Below are positions 24,315-35,768 of a stretch of 64,000 nucleotides of DNA, one piece after another. The translations under genes and the position numbers were made by a program. The stretch lies in the NCBI GenBank assembly GCA_028673005.1, contig CM054113.1:208621504-208685503 (forward strand), in the 5' to 3' direction. Numbering within the stretch: position 1 is the stretch's first letter; each line of letters begins with the position of its first letter. Source of the DNA: Tanypteryx hageni. Its lineage: Eukaryota; Arthropoda; Insecta; Odonata; Petaluridae. The notes beneath the pieces are model-generated. The model did no database searches, was not told the origin of the DNA, and saw nothing but the letters and a program-made list of their open reading frames with translations.

Positions 24315-27300
24315 ATGGCTGAATTACTTTTAGATCCAAACATTAGATTATGGGTGTTTTTACCAATCGTTGTTATTACTTTTCTTGTTGGTGTAGTTAG
24401 GCATTATATATCAATTTTATTATCATCGCAGAAGAAGGTTGAACTGCAGCAGTTACAAGACAGGTTAGTTTTCACTTTAATAAAAATAATAAATAAATGT
24501 AGAGCGTGAGACCATCTAGTTTCAATACGTTTGTAATTATCGCACATGTTTGTAGTCAGGTGATGATTCGCTCGCGAATGCTAAGGGAGAATGGCAAATA
24601 CATACCAAAGCAATCTTTTCTTATGAGGAGACATTACTTCAATAATGAAGAAACCGGTAAGTAAAAAATATTTCCCAGTAAAACATTTGATATATTTGAG
24701 AATTCTTAAGCTCTGTCAAATATTCAGCCACTGTATTTATGAAATTTTCCACAGGATACTTCAAAACACAGAAAAGGGCGGCAGCTGTACAAAATCCAAT
24801 GACAGACCCATCAGTGATGATTGATATGTTAAAAGGAAATGTTACAAATGTACTTCCAATGATAATGATTGGTGGATGGATAAATTGGATGTTTTCTGGA
24901 TTTGTTACAAGTTAGTATTGTATTTTTCATCATAGAGTCCTTTGTTGAAGGCGAGATAAAATATTTTAATAATGTTATTATGTCTGTAATTACAGCCAAG
25001 GTCCCATTTCCCTTGACTTTGAGGTTTAAGCCCATGTTGCAGCGGGGGATAGAGCTTCTTTCATTGGATGCTGCCTGGGTTTCATCAGCATCATGGTATT
25101 TCCTCAATGTTTTTGGATTGAGAAGTATATACGCACTGGTCCTAGGAGAAAATAATGGTAATAAAAATCAGGAACTACTTCAATACACCACCTACAGCCA
25201 TTAAGGTACTGCAAGTAACGAGATTTTGAAACTAAAGCACCACCACACCACTCGCTGCAGGCAGATGTTACCTGTACTAAAGCTATTGATAACTAGTTTC
25301 AGATGTTTTCATTTAAGAAATTGTGCTATGCCACCCCCCTTGTGGTAGGGCAACAGTGAACGTGGTTAGAAACCAAAACACTTGAACCAACTTACCCGGG
25401 GGGGGGGGGGGGGTGAGTTGGAGTAGGTTGTAGCCCGATCAGACGTATCTCACACTAGTTCCACGGAAGGTATGTCAAAGACTAGAATGTAATATATTAG
25501 CAAATCTCGTCACCTGATGGTGCCACTGTGCTGTAGGTGGTATACTGAAGACTAGCCAAAATTCACAGTAACAATTTAATGGAATTTTTCATTATATAGT
25601 GTCATGAGAATCTACTTACGGAGTTTTGTTCTCAGCTCATTCTTTCACTAATCCCATTACACTCTGTTTCATATTTAAGTTCAGAAACAGCCCTCTAAAT
25701 AATTTAATCAACTTAGCAACGTAACTTTAATTGACAGTATTAATGAGTTCACTAGAGAATCTCATCTTTTGGCTGAAAACGAAAACCTTGTTATGGCTAT
25801 TGGAGATATGCCAGAGCCACCTTAACCATTGGGCTGAATGAGCTTCAGCCCAGGGGTTCCAGCATGTTAAGGGCGCCAGAGAGACACATTGTTAATTTTA
25901 TCATAAACAAATGATTTGTTTTTATTTATGATCAATTAATTCTGTATTAAATATAAAATTATAATTCTATTTATTGTCTATTATTCATTAAAAATATGTG
26001 ACACCGTCATTATTAGGGTGCCTCATATTATTAGCCCAGGGTGGCCAAATTTCTTAAGTCGGTCCTGAGATACGTAAGACAAGTACTTAATATTTCAATT
26101 TTTGATGTTGAAGTGCTTGTTCTTAAATATTAATAAGATTTAAATTTTCAAATGTGATAATTATTTTTCTTTTTGCATTGTTTCTCATACACATAATGTC
26201 CCTATAAGATCCAATCTATATTTTAGAGTAAACGTCTTCTATGATTAAATATTATCCCCAAGGAAATGTATTGAGTATGATTCCATTGGCTATGTATGAC
26301 CAAACATTTTCAATTCATTGTTATGACAATGACTAAAATAAAGGCACTGCAATGGACAATCCACTCACTTCTCTCTCCTTAAGTATACTTAGCAGATTTT
26401 TAACATCAAGGATGCCTTTAACAGTTCACCTATTTTTATATATATTCTGATGAAAGAATTAGGTTTTTGCTACATAAAGGGCATGACAAAAGACCGTCCT
26501 TGTAGGGAAATAAAATATTACAACTAAACAAAATTTTAATTGAACCACTACTGACACCTCTCTACTCACTGTTGTAAGTTGTCAATTACGTTTTGTTGTG
26601 TCTGTGCTAATGTTTTTTACTTTGTAAATTTTTTCTTTTGATGACAATAGTTCTGGGTCTTGACTCATAATTAATAGACATTAAGTAACAAAAAACTCAT
26701 TACACTCAGAAAATAAAAAATTATATTTTTCTCTGGAAATACAGTATAACAGAATTAACATTATATCTTATTTCCTTATGCAATGTATGTATGTAGTGTG
26801 TAAAATGGCTTTCCCTTAAATGTTTAATTCATACAGTTGTGAAATTTGGATGATAGTTTACATAGTAATTTTGATTGTGTAACAAAAGTAAAACATAATG
26901 CAACCATATGTTTTTAGTGATTTATGGAAAAGACTTCATATTTTTCCTTCTGTCCTTGATTAGCTGCCGATCAGGCACGACATATCCAAGACCAGATGTC
27001 TGGAGCTGCTATGGCAATGCCACCTGATCCCAAAGCGGCCTTCAAAGCAGAATGGGAAGCCCTTGAAATCTGTGAACATCATTGGGCTTTAGGGAATGTT
27101 GATGCTGAAATGATGGGTCTTGTAGGTCCAACTGTAGACAGTATGTATCATCAGAATAAGGTGGATTGATTCTAGTCATTTTTCCTAGACTTTTTAATTC
27201 CATTGTTATACTTCACCAGAAAAGTTTTAAAAGCCTTTGTTATGATATAGTTGAAATTTTTGGCTATGTCCATGAAGAAAGAAAGCCTCATTCATTGTAT

Positions 27301-27605
27301 TATTTTGTATATCTCGCATATATTGTAAAAGACTCATTTTTGTTTGTAATAAATGATATTTAATGAAGTGCATTTAGTGTTTTCAAATTGATGATGTATG
27401 CTATTCGAGATAATGACAAAATAGCTATTTGTTATTTATCAATTGCTGAATCTTGACAGCAGAAAATTATAATTATGGTGGTGGGAGTGGCAGCAATGGA
27501 TTCGAGAGCAGAAGCATCGAGGCCCAGGATTTCTCTCCCAAGCCCTGCACCAGCCCAGCCTTGTTTACAGGCATTACTGAAATTCTTATTTTTTCCACCC
27601 ACTAG
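24315..27605 (+). CDS. EMC3: ER membrane protein complex subunit 3 (EMC3/TMEM111), six exons, complete
   Basis: EMC3 is a core membrane subunit of the EMC, the ER insertase for tail-anchored and polytopic proteins; it belongs to the Oxa1/YidC/GET1 superfamily. Coding exons: 24315-24463, 24556-24656, 24755-24910, 24996-25157, 26964-27140, 27460-27605; all introns are GT...AG and the reading phase is kept throughout, giving 296 residues (vertebrate EMC3 is about 261). The start [19 protein letters not shown] forms the first membrane segment. Conserved stretches are [13 protein letters not shown] in exon 2, NPMTDP and GNVTNVLPM in exon 3, [20 protein letters not shown] and [19 protein letters not shown] in exon 4, and [10 protein letters not shown] and EWEALE in exon 5. 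The Gly/Ser-rich last exon extends the C terminus beyond the vertebrate form; it is in phase but is the least certain exon. Intron 4 (1.8 kb) holds two MITEs. An AATAAA at 27715-27720 is a plausible poly(A) signal. Confidence 0.95.
25187..25541. mobile_element. MITE in EMC3 intron 4
   Basis: Terminal inverted repeats of about 45 bp with some mismatches: ACCACCTACAGC at 25187-25198, reverse complement at 25530-25541, with a matching ACGAGATTT about 30 bp inside each end. No coding sequence. Superfamily not determined. Confidence 0.75.
25398..25413 (+). repeat. Poly(G) tract, 16 bases
   Basis: An uninterrupted run of 16 G (C on the other strand) inside the MITE of EMC3 intron 4. Such runs can form G-quadruplexes and are error-prone in sequencing, so its length may be inexact. 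Confidence 0.9.
25804..26075. mobile_element. hAT-like MITE in EMC3 intron 4
   Basis: The element at 25812-26067 starts CAGAGCCACCTTAA and ends TTAAGTCGGTCCTG (imperfect inverted repeats). It is flanked by AGATATGC and AGATACGT (6 of 8 identical). Subterminal GGGCTGA and AGCCCAG strings also correspond. Confidence 0.7.
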
Positions 27606-27739
27606 AAACTAGCAGGCCGCTCAGCCTTATGAAGTTATATGGATATTATTCCTCGAGAGCCATCTGAATGACTTAAATGGAAGACAAAAGGGCCTTTTAT
27701 TTATTAGGCATGTGAATAAAATAGGGAAGAAGGCTATGC

Positions 27740-28441
27740 TCAGAATGATAGAATCTAGTTGGTATGTATCACTTGAAGTGTGAAAACGTTATTCTGTGAC
27801 GATTATCGAAAAACCAGGAATATTTTTAGGTCTTTTTAAAGAAAGAAATATTTCAGTTGTTTGGTAAGTAAAACACTACAATTTATTCTTTATTTTACTG
27901 CATTATAAAATGTGAAAGGTATTATTCTTTATTCCATATTGCTGCTGCTAGTGCAAGGATGAATCACAGCCCCCTATTCAAAGCAGCCCAACTTTTGTGA
28001 TTTCAGTGAAAAATTAAGTATTTAGCCGTGTGCTTAAATATATATCATCGCAAAAGTTAGGATTTTTCACAGATGATCAACAGAAAAGTTATATAAATTC
28101 TTGTTATTACATTAACAATAATAATCGCATTACAAGAATGCCATTGCCACAATGCATGTTCCTACAGTCCCTAGTGGAAAATCATCCCTGTACACACCAG
28201 CATTTTAGAAAAAATACCAAATAAAAAACGGAAATCGAAAAATTCATAAGAGTAAAATTAGTTTATTAATTAATAAGACACCCTGCAACCATATTAATCA
28301 TTTTATGTTATTATTTAGAATGGAGACTTTCCTAGCTCATTTAATTATAATTTTATGAGTACAATCTCCTAGCATATCAATCCATTTTGAATCGTTTTAC
28401 TGCAGTAATGAATGTGGGTTTCAGACGATATTATTCAACAC
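27740..28441. other. Intergenic DNA downstream of EMC3
   Basis: AT-rich; contains the presumed EMC3 3' flank and no recognisable ORF. Confidence 0.5.
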
Positions 28442-28691
28442 ATACTCATCAGTGGTGTAGCCAGAAATTTCGTTTGGGGGTGTACCATACTATTTTTTAA
28501 TAATAAAAATATATGAATTAATACACAAATAATTTATTGAATTTTAAAGAGCTGTTGATTAATATCGATACTATGGTCATGTTTTAATTAACATTATTAC
28601 TACATTGGTTAACGCACTGAAAATTTCATATTATCTGGAGCAGTTTGGGTGGTGCACATGCACCCCCTCTGGCTACGCCACTGATGCTCAC
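28442..28691. mobile_element. hAT-like MITE, 234 bp
   Basis: The element at 28450-28683 starts CAGTGGTGTAGCCAGA and ends TCTGGCTACGCCACTG (one mismatch in 16). Flanks ATACTCAT and ATGCTCAC agree at 6 of 8. Confidence 0.85.
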
Positions 28692-30048
28692 TCATAACCA
28701 AATTAAATTTGCCTAGTAGTTCCATAAGACCATTATGCTATATCCTATAATCTATCTGAACATCCACAAAAAGCTAAATTGTTTTTTGCCAATTATAAGG
28801 TTATATTAATTAACCTTTCTGGCACACTTCTCCAATGACTTCTTTCATTCTTAATAAGTGTTTGTACATCTTCATCTAAAGTTTTATTCTTATTAAACCG
28901 AAAATCCATTTCAAGCCACATTTTATGACATTGCAAATGTAGAGGTGAGTTTTCATGTGATTTTAAGCATTCACTAAGATGCTTCCAATGCTATTCATCT
29001 GTATCTTATAAATAAAATTATATATTAAAAAGTACATTATATTATTTATATTAACATTTTTCAAGCGAGTGTAGAATGATTTTTGTATGGTTGTTTTGAA
29101 GGAGGTCCATTCGAAAATTTCGCAGGAGGCCAAGATTTTTAGTTAGCCACTGCTTCAGGGGCTACGCCTAATTCACCACAGTTTTCAATATATAGCATGG
29201 TTTTGCGCATGGGATTGAGAAGTCCCATCAAGACAGAAAGGGTTAAAAGTCCGAGCTGGCTTGTCTTTCTGATGGAAAAACTTTAAAGGAGCATTTGTGA
29301 AACTATTTGAAGATATGTGTAAGCAAGGTGTGTTATTTTGAAGAGGAAGCAGACAGTTAATGTTCCATAAACAGTATATAGGATACTCATTATTATATGT
29401 GCTTCTGCTGGATTCATATCAGGTTATAAAGGATAATTTTAATAAATTAAATATAAAGTGGATGTCCATGATTGGAAGTAATGGCAATTTTATTGAAGGT
29501 GAGATATATGAAGGTATTGATACTCATAGATATATAATATTGATGAAATAATTATTAAGCCTGTGCTTACTGAAGAGTGTTTCAAGAATAGTGTTAAAGG
29601 TCTTGAAGATGTGTGATTTTATGAAATAAATATTGTTAAAAAAAATTTTGTCATTTGTTGAGAAATAGATTGATTAGGATGCATTAGAATATTCTGCAAT
29701 CAAAGTTTAGAAATGTTTTTATGATGCAAGGGCAACAGTAAAATGGCATTAGTTGAAAATTTAAAGGATAATGTTTTCGGACCATGTATATTCCAACTAG
29801 GGAGATGCCTGTTGAAATTCAATGGGAAAGGTTTTTGTGAAATAAAAAATGAACATAAATATGCCTTGACTTTCTTTGGATGGCAAGAATACAAACTTTC
29901 GTTCTTTTAGGTGTTCGTTGTTCCAAGTTTTGAACTCCTACGATGATTCTAAGTACCTAATTTTAATATGCGAATGATAATATTCTACATTCAAATGTAC
30001 TCCTTCTCATAAATAATGCAACAAATGTTGTTTACATTGGTTACAATC
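28692..30048. other. AT-rich intergenic DNA, no gene seen
   Basis: No domain-bearing ORF. A piece near 29100-29175 (GGCCAAG..., GGGGCTACGCCT) resembles an element end related to the 28450 MITE but has no partner. Confidence 0.45.
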
Positions 30049-32376
30049 AGTGGCGTAACTATCCTTTCATGGGCCCGGGTTTAAAATTGAGAAATTGGGC
30101 TCCTAGCACATTAATTTCTAATTGAATTTTTTTAAAATCAAACCTTTTAATGAAAACGAAACATGTTTTGCTTTATAAGCGTTTTATAACATTGTATAAA
30201 TACAAAATTACATTAAAATATAAAAAAATTTTGGGATATATGAAAAATAAAACATTTTCCAATATTGATTGACAAAAATCTCTTTATTTGGAATTTTTTA
30301 AACAAAACCTTTCAATGAAGATGAAACATTTTGCTTGATATAATTCTTGTATGGATTTTTTGAAATACAGCATTACATTAAAATATGTTTCACCTTTAAA
30401 TATTTTTTCCCTAACCTATTCATTAGCAAAAACCTCTATAATTTTGGAAGTATCCAATTTTCTTGCTGTTTCATTTTCAATCGAAAGAACTGCTAAGCCA
30501 TTTAGTCATTCTTCAGATATGGTACTTAGTTAAATAACTTTTTATTATTTTCAGTTTTGAAAAACTTTGTACATTGTTATTTGTTGTTACTGGTATTGTT
30601 AGGAAAAGCATGGATACAGTACATACGTACATCTGGAATACTAGGGGCTTGTTCACTGTTATCAATGAGAAGAATGTCTGCCATTTCTTTAATACTTTTA
30701 ATATTTTTTAACTCCTTTTCAAAAATTGTTTTAAAAGACACCAGTTGAGACCCTAGATTTTGTGATTGCACAGCACTGTTTGTGATCAGAAGATTCTTCA
30801 TGACATTGAATTTTTCGAGATAAATGTTGCCAATCTCTACATCCATTTGCCATACTGTTTGGATATTTCTTAGAGAATAACCAACATGGTTGATTAAACA
30901 TAATCCTTTATTTTAGAATAACATAGCCAATCTCTTCTAAAATGAATCCCAGCTTGCGTGATTTGAAAATAATAACATTCATTGAATAATATGTTATTCT
31001 GTTTAGTATCTTTAGGAAATGGTCCTTTTGGTGGATTTGGTCCACATACAATAATCCTTTGTATTTCATTTTCATTCACATCTTCGGAGTATAAAGCTTT
31101 ATCTTTGGGGCATGTAGATTGTAAATAAGTATCATCAGGTAATTCAATGTAATTTCTTAATTCATCTAGTGTATCCATTTCTAAAAGGCCTTCGAATTCA
31201 TTCCCTACTGGAAGAAAGGAATAAATCTATGAACAAATATATGGGAAGCCAAAACTCATGAGGACAAGTTACTTTTCGTCATGGGAATTTGTTTCCATTT
31301 CGAACGATAATGGTTAATTTGGATGACTTTCATGTTTAGCAAAACTACGTCCTTAAAAACCTAAACCGGTGCCCATGTCCTGGCGACTTTTAAGCGACAT
31401 AAATATCAGGGACTGTTTTTTTAAAGATCCATTATTTCGCAAAATCGTTGCACTCGGCAACTAAATCAGATACTTGAAAATTTTTTCATTAATATTTCAA
31501 GATTAACAAAAACAATTTTCTTAGCATCATTCTTGAAAAACTTCAGATAAAAAAATTTGAATTCCTTTATCGAATCATTATTATTTAAAAAGCGTTCATG
31601 AAAGTCTGAAATTACATTTGAGAACGTTATCTTCAAAAGTTTTAAGATTTTCCGAATTAATTTCTTCAATACTTTTATATTTGTTTTTGTTTCGAGTTAC
31701 CTGAAAATTTTGTTGAACTTGAAGGCATGAAGAACTTACAGAATTATTTTATATTCTTCATTTATAAATGTGACGAATTTGTCACTCAATATTTTTATTT
31801 CTGTAAATTTATTATTATCATTTGATATTTTTTCACAGTTGCATGAACCATAGCCAAAGCGCTTGATAATACCATATTATTAGTTTGCAAATATTTTGAA
31901 AGGCTTGTTGTACTTGAAAATAATTTTAAATAAACATGAGCAGTTAATATGATTTCATACTTAAATAGATTTTCTCTAAGATTGGATGTGGTGAAACGAG
32001 TTTGAGATGGAAATGTTGAATCTTCACTTATATCTTTTAAAGTTTTGCAAATTTGTATGAAAATTGATGATTGTGGATCATCATAACTTTCTCGGAGCAG
32101 AGAGGAGAAAGATGCTGACTTGCGGAGAAATCCCTGGACTTGACTATAAGTGCACAATATGGGATGGAAGGATTGAGATAGTGAGAGGCAATGATGAAAG
32201 GAGTGAGAGATGTAAAAGATTTAGAAAGATAACTTTGAGAAAACTTAGTTAAAAACGGACATAAAATCCGTTCCTCCATATTTCTGGATTCACGGATTTA
32301 AAAAATAATTAAATTGGTGCCCATTTTTGCTCTGGCCCACCGGGAAATGCCCCGCTGGGCCAGTCCAACCCTCGCT
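30049..32376 (-). pseudogene. Decayed hAT transposase sequence(s) of the ZMYM/TTF type, order scrambled
   Basis: The minus strand carries several hAT-like pieces broken by stops and frameshifts. At 30894-31178, VCGPNPPKGPFPKD and then FRRDWLCYS resemble the TTF-type zinc-finger region that opens ZMYM-like hAT proteins. At 31795-32157 a piece containing HVYLKLFSSTTSLSKYLQT resembles the middle of the same proteins. The order on the coding strand is middle piece first and N-terminal piece after, so at least two elements or a rearrangement are present. A hAT-like end CAGTGGCGTAACTATCC lies at about 30049 and a different one (CAGCGAGGGTTGGACTGGCC on the minus strand) ends at about 32376; they do not match as a pair, which supports two elements. 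Confidence 0.6.
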
Positions 32377-33225
32377 GTATGAACTTTATAATGAGAATAA
32401 TAAAAATAGGTAATAAAATATAATCAACTTTTTATGTAGCTGTAATACTTCAGAAACTTATTATTCTGAGAAAGATGATTCAGCTACAGTCTTCATTCCA
32501 GACTGTCCTTGGCCCTTCAGTCGTGTTTCATTTTTCATGAGTGCCTCATACTGGGGAAGACATGACAAATGCAGATGTTTTCAATGTGTCAACATGGATG
32601 TTTGTATTCCCTTCGGTAAATTTTTTCAGTTGCACAGATCACGAAGGAAGAAGCAAGGAAATTATTTTGTCTGATATCACCATTTACGATGGACAGAAGT
32701 TTGCCTTGCTGCGATAGCAATTCTCATGAGGTCTGCTACATGTTCAAATCTGCAAGGTAATGATAGCTTACTTCACTTCTGCAAAGTTTACTTGGCCTGC
32801 CATGGCTGTGCAGATATATAAGTGTTTCCCTCTCACTCCTAAGAGGGAACTAAAAAAATTTAGGTGGCCTCTTGAGTGTCATCAAACAAAATTGATATTT
32901 TCTATTTGATCTTTGCTCTGTCAAGAAAAATCCCAGTCCAGGAAATTCCAACTTTGTCCTGTTTCTTCACACACCAACAAAAAATGTTATATTTAGCAGA
33001 ATAACTATGGCTTGACCAATAGAAATTGCTTCCTGAGAGTGAAAAGAGGGAAACGTTCGTATCTCTCTGTCGTCCCCTGTTAAAATGTTTAAGCATTCAG
33101 CCGTATAAATGGATATCACAAGCTGCACAAGATGACAAACTTAAATTACTCTGGCAACAAAAATTAAAATACTATATGTGGAATGGGTTATTCTCTCAAA
33201 AACAAGAATTGAGGTAAAATTCCAA
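32377..33225. other. Intergenic DNA, no gene seen
   Basis: Short ORFs only, without a recognisable domain. Confidence 0.4.
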
Positions 33226-33289
33226 ATTCAACAGATTCCACAATTATAAAAAATAAAGAGAAGATCAACCCAGCTCTAGGAAAAGGGTC

Positions 33290-33600
33290 AACAACAACCA
33301 CCAACACCTACATGGAGCTGCACAACAAGATTTAGAAGAAAAATTGTTGAAATGGTTTCATTATACGAGGTCATCAATGGTTCCAATTTCTGGACTTCTC
33401 TTCCAAGAAAAAGCCAAGGAATAAAAAATTTTGACTGTTCAAGTGGATCACTTTGGAGGTTCCAGAAAAGATATGGATTCACTTCGCATGTTATTTGTGG
33501 TGACGCTAATCAAGTGGATGTAATAGGTGTGAATGAATGGCTTATGATTCTGATCAGTACATTTTCAATTTGGATGAGGTGGGCGTTTTCTTTAATCTTT
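33290..33600 (+). pseudogene. Pogo/Tigger-like transposase fragment (CENP-B-type HTH)
   Basis: Two frames join to give a CENP-B-type helix-turn-helix region: LEEKLLKWFHYTRSS, then PISGLLFQEKAKE, then after a frameshift FDCSSGSLWRFQKRYGF and HVICGD. The pattern of leader helix, P(I/L)xGxxLxxKA and SxGWLxRFKxRH is the DNA-binding domain of pogo/Tigger transposases and their host derivatives. The DDE domain is not readable downstream. The frameshift, near 33410, makes it a pseudogene. Confidence 0.7.
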
Positions 33601-33639
33601 TAACAGATTGTTCATTTGACCTAAAAATAGTCATGTTAT

Positions 33640-34900
33640 TAACCTTCAACCCCCAGATTTAAATACCCCCTGGTGACTCTAGCTGCCCAATTTAATTTCG
33701 GATATTTAAAAATGTCTTACAGTCACTCAGAAAAATTGATGTATTACCTGAACTGTTAGTGATAAAACATTCAAATAAAGAGCATTTTTTAGTTAACATA
33801 CTGGAAAATAATGTACATAAAAGGAATCTAGAGGAAAGGGTAACGGAAAAAACACATTTGGCATAATTGTCTTATATAAAAAATAAATTCATACTGCTCA
33901 TTTTTCCTAGACTATTCTCTCTGCATCTAAGAGATAAATAAATTTTTATTCGCACTTACAAAGTTTGTTTCATGTGATATAATTCAAAGCATTCAAATAG
34001 TATGCATAGTCTCACATCACACATTTTTCATGTTACTATAGTTCATGTGCATTTGTCCTTTTCTAAACACATGCATCATAGCATTCAATTTCCTTTTACA
34101 GGGCAATGTTTGTTCTCGTGCTTCTAAACGACACAGTTGTGTCCCGCTAGTGCTTGATCTTTCGCAGGAAGAGAGAGGGGAGAGCTGCAACACACTCCTC
34201 GACAAGATGCCTGACAAGTGCAAGACGAAACTTCTGATGTGTAGTTGTCTTCTGCTTGATGTCAGAAGGACCCATCTGTTTGAAACTGTGAGGTTGAGAA
34301 GGTGGAAGAATAATTTCTTTGTCCACTTCCAAGTTTGGCAACCCTTTAGTTTTGAAGGCCGGTCGGAGTGGAGGAAGTCGGAGGCACTTTCTCTATTGTC
34401 TTCATACTCTTGGTGTGAGGTCTCCCCACCCCTAATCCTTAGGTCTTCGGCATGTTGCCTCCATAAACTGTGAGAGCATGTCTCAGGAGGTCCCCGTACT
34501 AACTTTTATGACTACTATTAGTCCAAATTGTGTCTTTTTTAATAATAATATTATTTAACACAAACAGGTTAGCCCAATTCTATAAAGGGATAAATTTTTG
34601 CAACATGTTTTAATACATGACAAAAATTTGTTGGTAGTACTAGGTTTTATATATTATCTAAACTTTTGGGTGATGTGATTCATAAATCAATACTGTCTGC
34701 TGTATGAGCCTTCTTGCCACATAATAAGAAATATTATTTTTTAAACATGACAGTATACAAATGCAAGGTTATATTAGTAAACAATAATGGCTTACATTAT
34801 TTATTAGTAACATTTTTCAATTTAAACATTAAATTTTAATGTGATACTTAACAGAACTTTTGTCTCAGTTGAGAACCACAAACTTGTTTTCTTTCATAAT
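33640..34900. other. Intergenic DNA; ORF at 34045-34473 not identified
   Basis: One 142-codon ORF on the + strand (34045-34473) has no domain I recognise, and codon composition does not separate it from background. The surrounding DNA is AT-rich. Confidence 0.4.
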
Positions 34901-34929
34901 ACAAATCTACATCATATCAATTTAATCAT

Positions 34930-35768
34930 CTTTCTAGTGATGATTTCCCTGGCTTCTAAGCAAAAGCATATCCACCTCACAATCATGCCTGTCCAAAGAA
35001 AACAGACTGATGAGCTTTTGAGATAGTTGAGAATTATGAATGTCAAAGTTATACAGATCTTCCATAAATTGAAAAGCAATCATGTACTTTTCATAATCTG
35101 AAAAGTACTGATCAGATTTTTCTTGCATATTTTGTAACCAATACACAACGTTGACAATTAAAATCAGGTTTTTTTGCATATTGCACCATGTTCGGAAAAT
35201 GCGTGTTTTGAACCTTTATATATGCCATAAAAAGTTTCAGTTTTGACAAATTCTCGTACATTCTGTGTCAAATTAAAAATTAGCTTTCTATTTCCCTGAA
35301 GTTTTAGATTCAATTCATTCACGTGAGCAGTGATGTCAGTCAGAAAAACTTAAGTCACATGGCTCTTTTCATCCTCAATTATAGAGTAAGTTGTTATCTT
35401 TTCTTTATTCACAAGGAAGTCTCGGATTGGCATTAGCAAAGCAGTATATATTTCCAAGACCTATTCAGAACTCAGCCACCATAAATTTCCAAAGGACACA
35501 ACATAGTTAAAACCTGGATTTTCCACTTCATTCAACAATTCTATAAATTGTCAATGGTTCAGAGCGCTGATGCGAATATAATTTATGATTTTAATAACCA
35601 TTTCCGTTGCATCATTCAAAGTGTCTTTCTCCACCATTTGAGCACAAAGATTTTATTGGTGTAAAATGCAGTGGAACAAACTCAAAGCATCACCATTAAG
35701 GTCATTCTCTTTCAGATGTCTCTTCCAAAGACTGATAAATCCAGATTTGTGCACCATCAATCATTATT
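34930..35768 (-). pseudogene. hAT transposase remnant, C-terminal half (interrupted by an RTE element)
   Basis: The minus strand reads IDGAQIWIYQSLEE next to the insertion and later FLTDITAHVNELNLKLQG and FNLTQNVREFVKTETFYG, a pattern typical of the hAT-derived ZBED/FAM200/GTF2IRD2-type transposases. Further toward 34934 the ORF FSDYEKYMIAFQFMEDLYNF continues the same region. Frameshifts and stops are present. Its N-terminal half is at 38147-38470; the two halves join across the RTE insertion. Confidence 0.75.
35758..35768 (+). repeat. Target-site duplication of the RTE element, left copy
   Basis: CAATCATTATT; identical to 38136-38146 at the other end of the element. Confidence 0.9.

Noticed and set aside
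30049..32376. A single complete hAT element
   Set aside because: The two ends do not match and the coding pieces are in the wrong order, so at least two elements or a rearrangement must be involved.
34045..34473. 142-codon ORF
   Set aside because: No motif recognised and no sign of splicing or conservation visible from one sequence.
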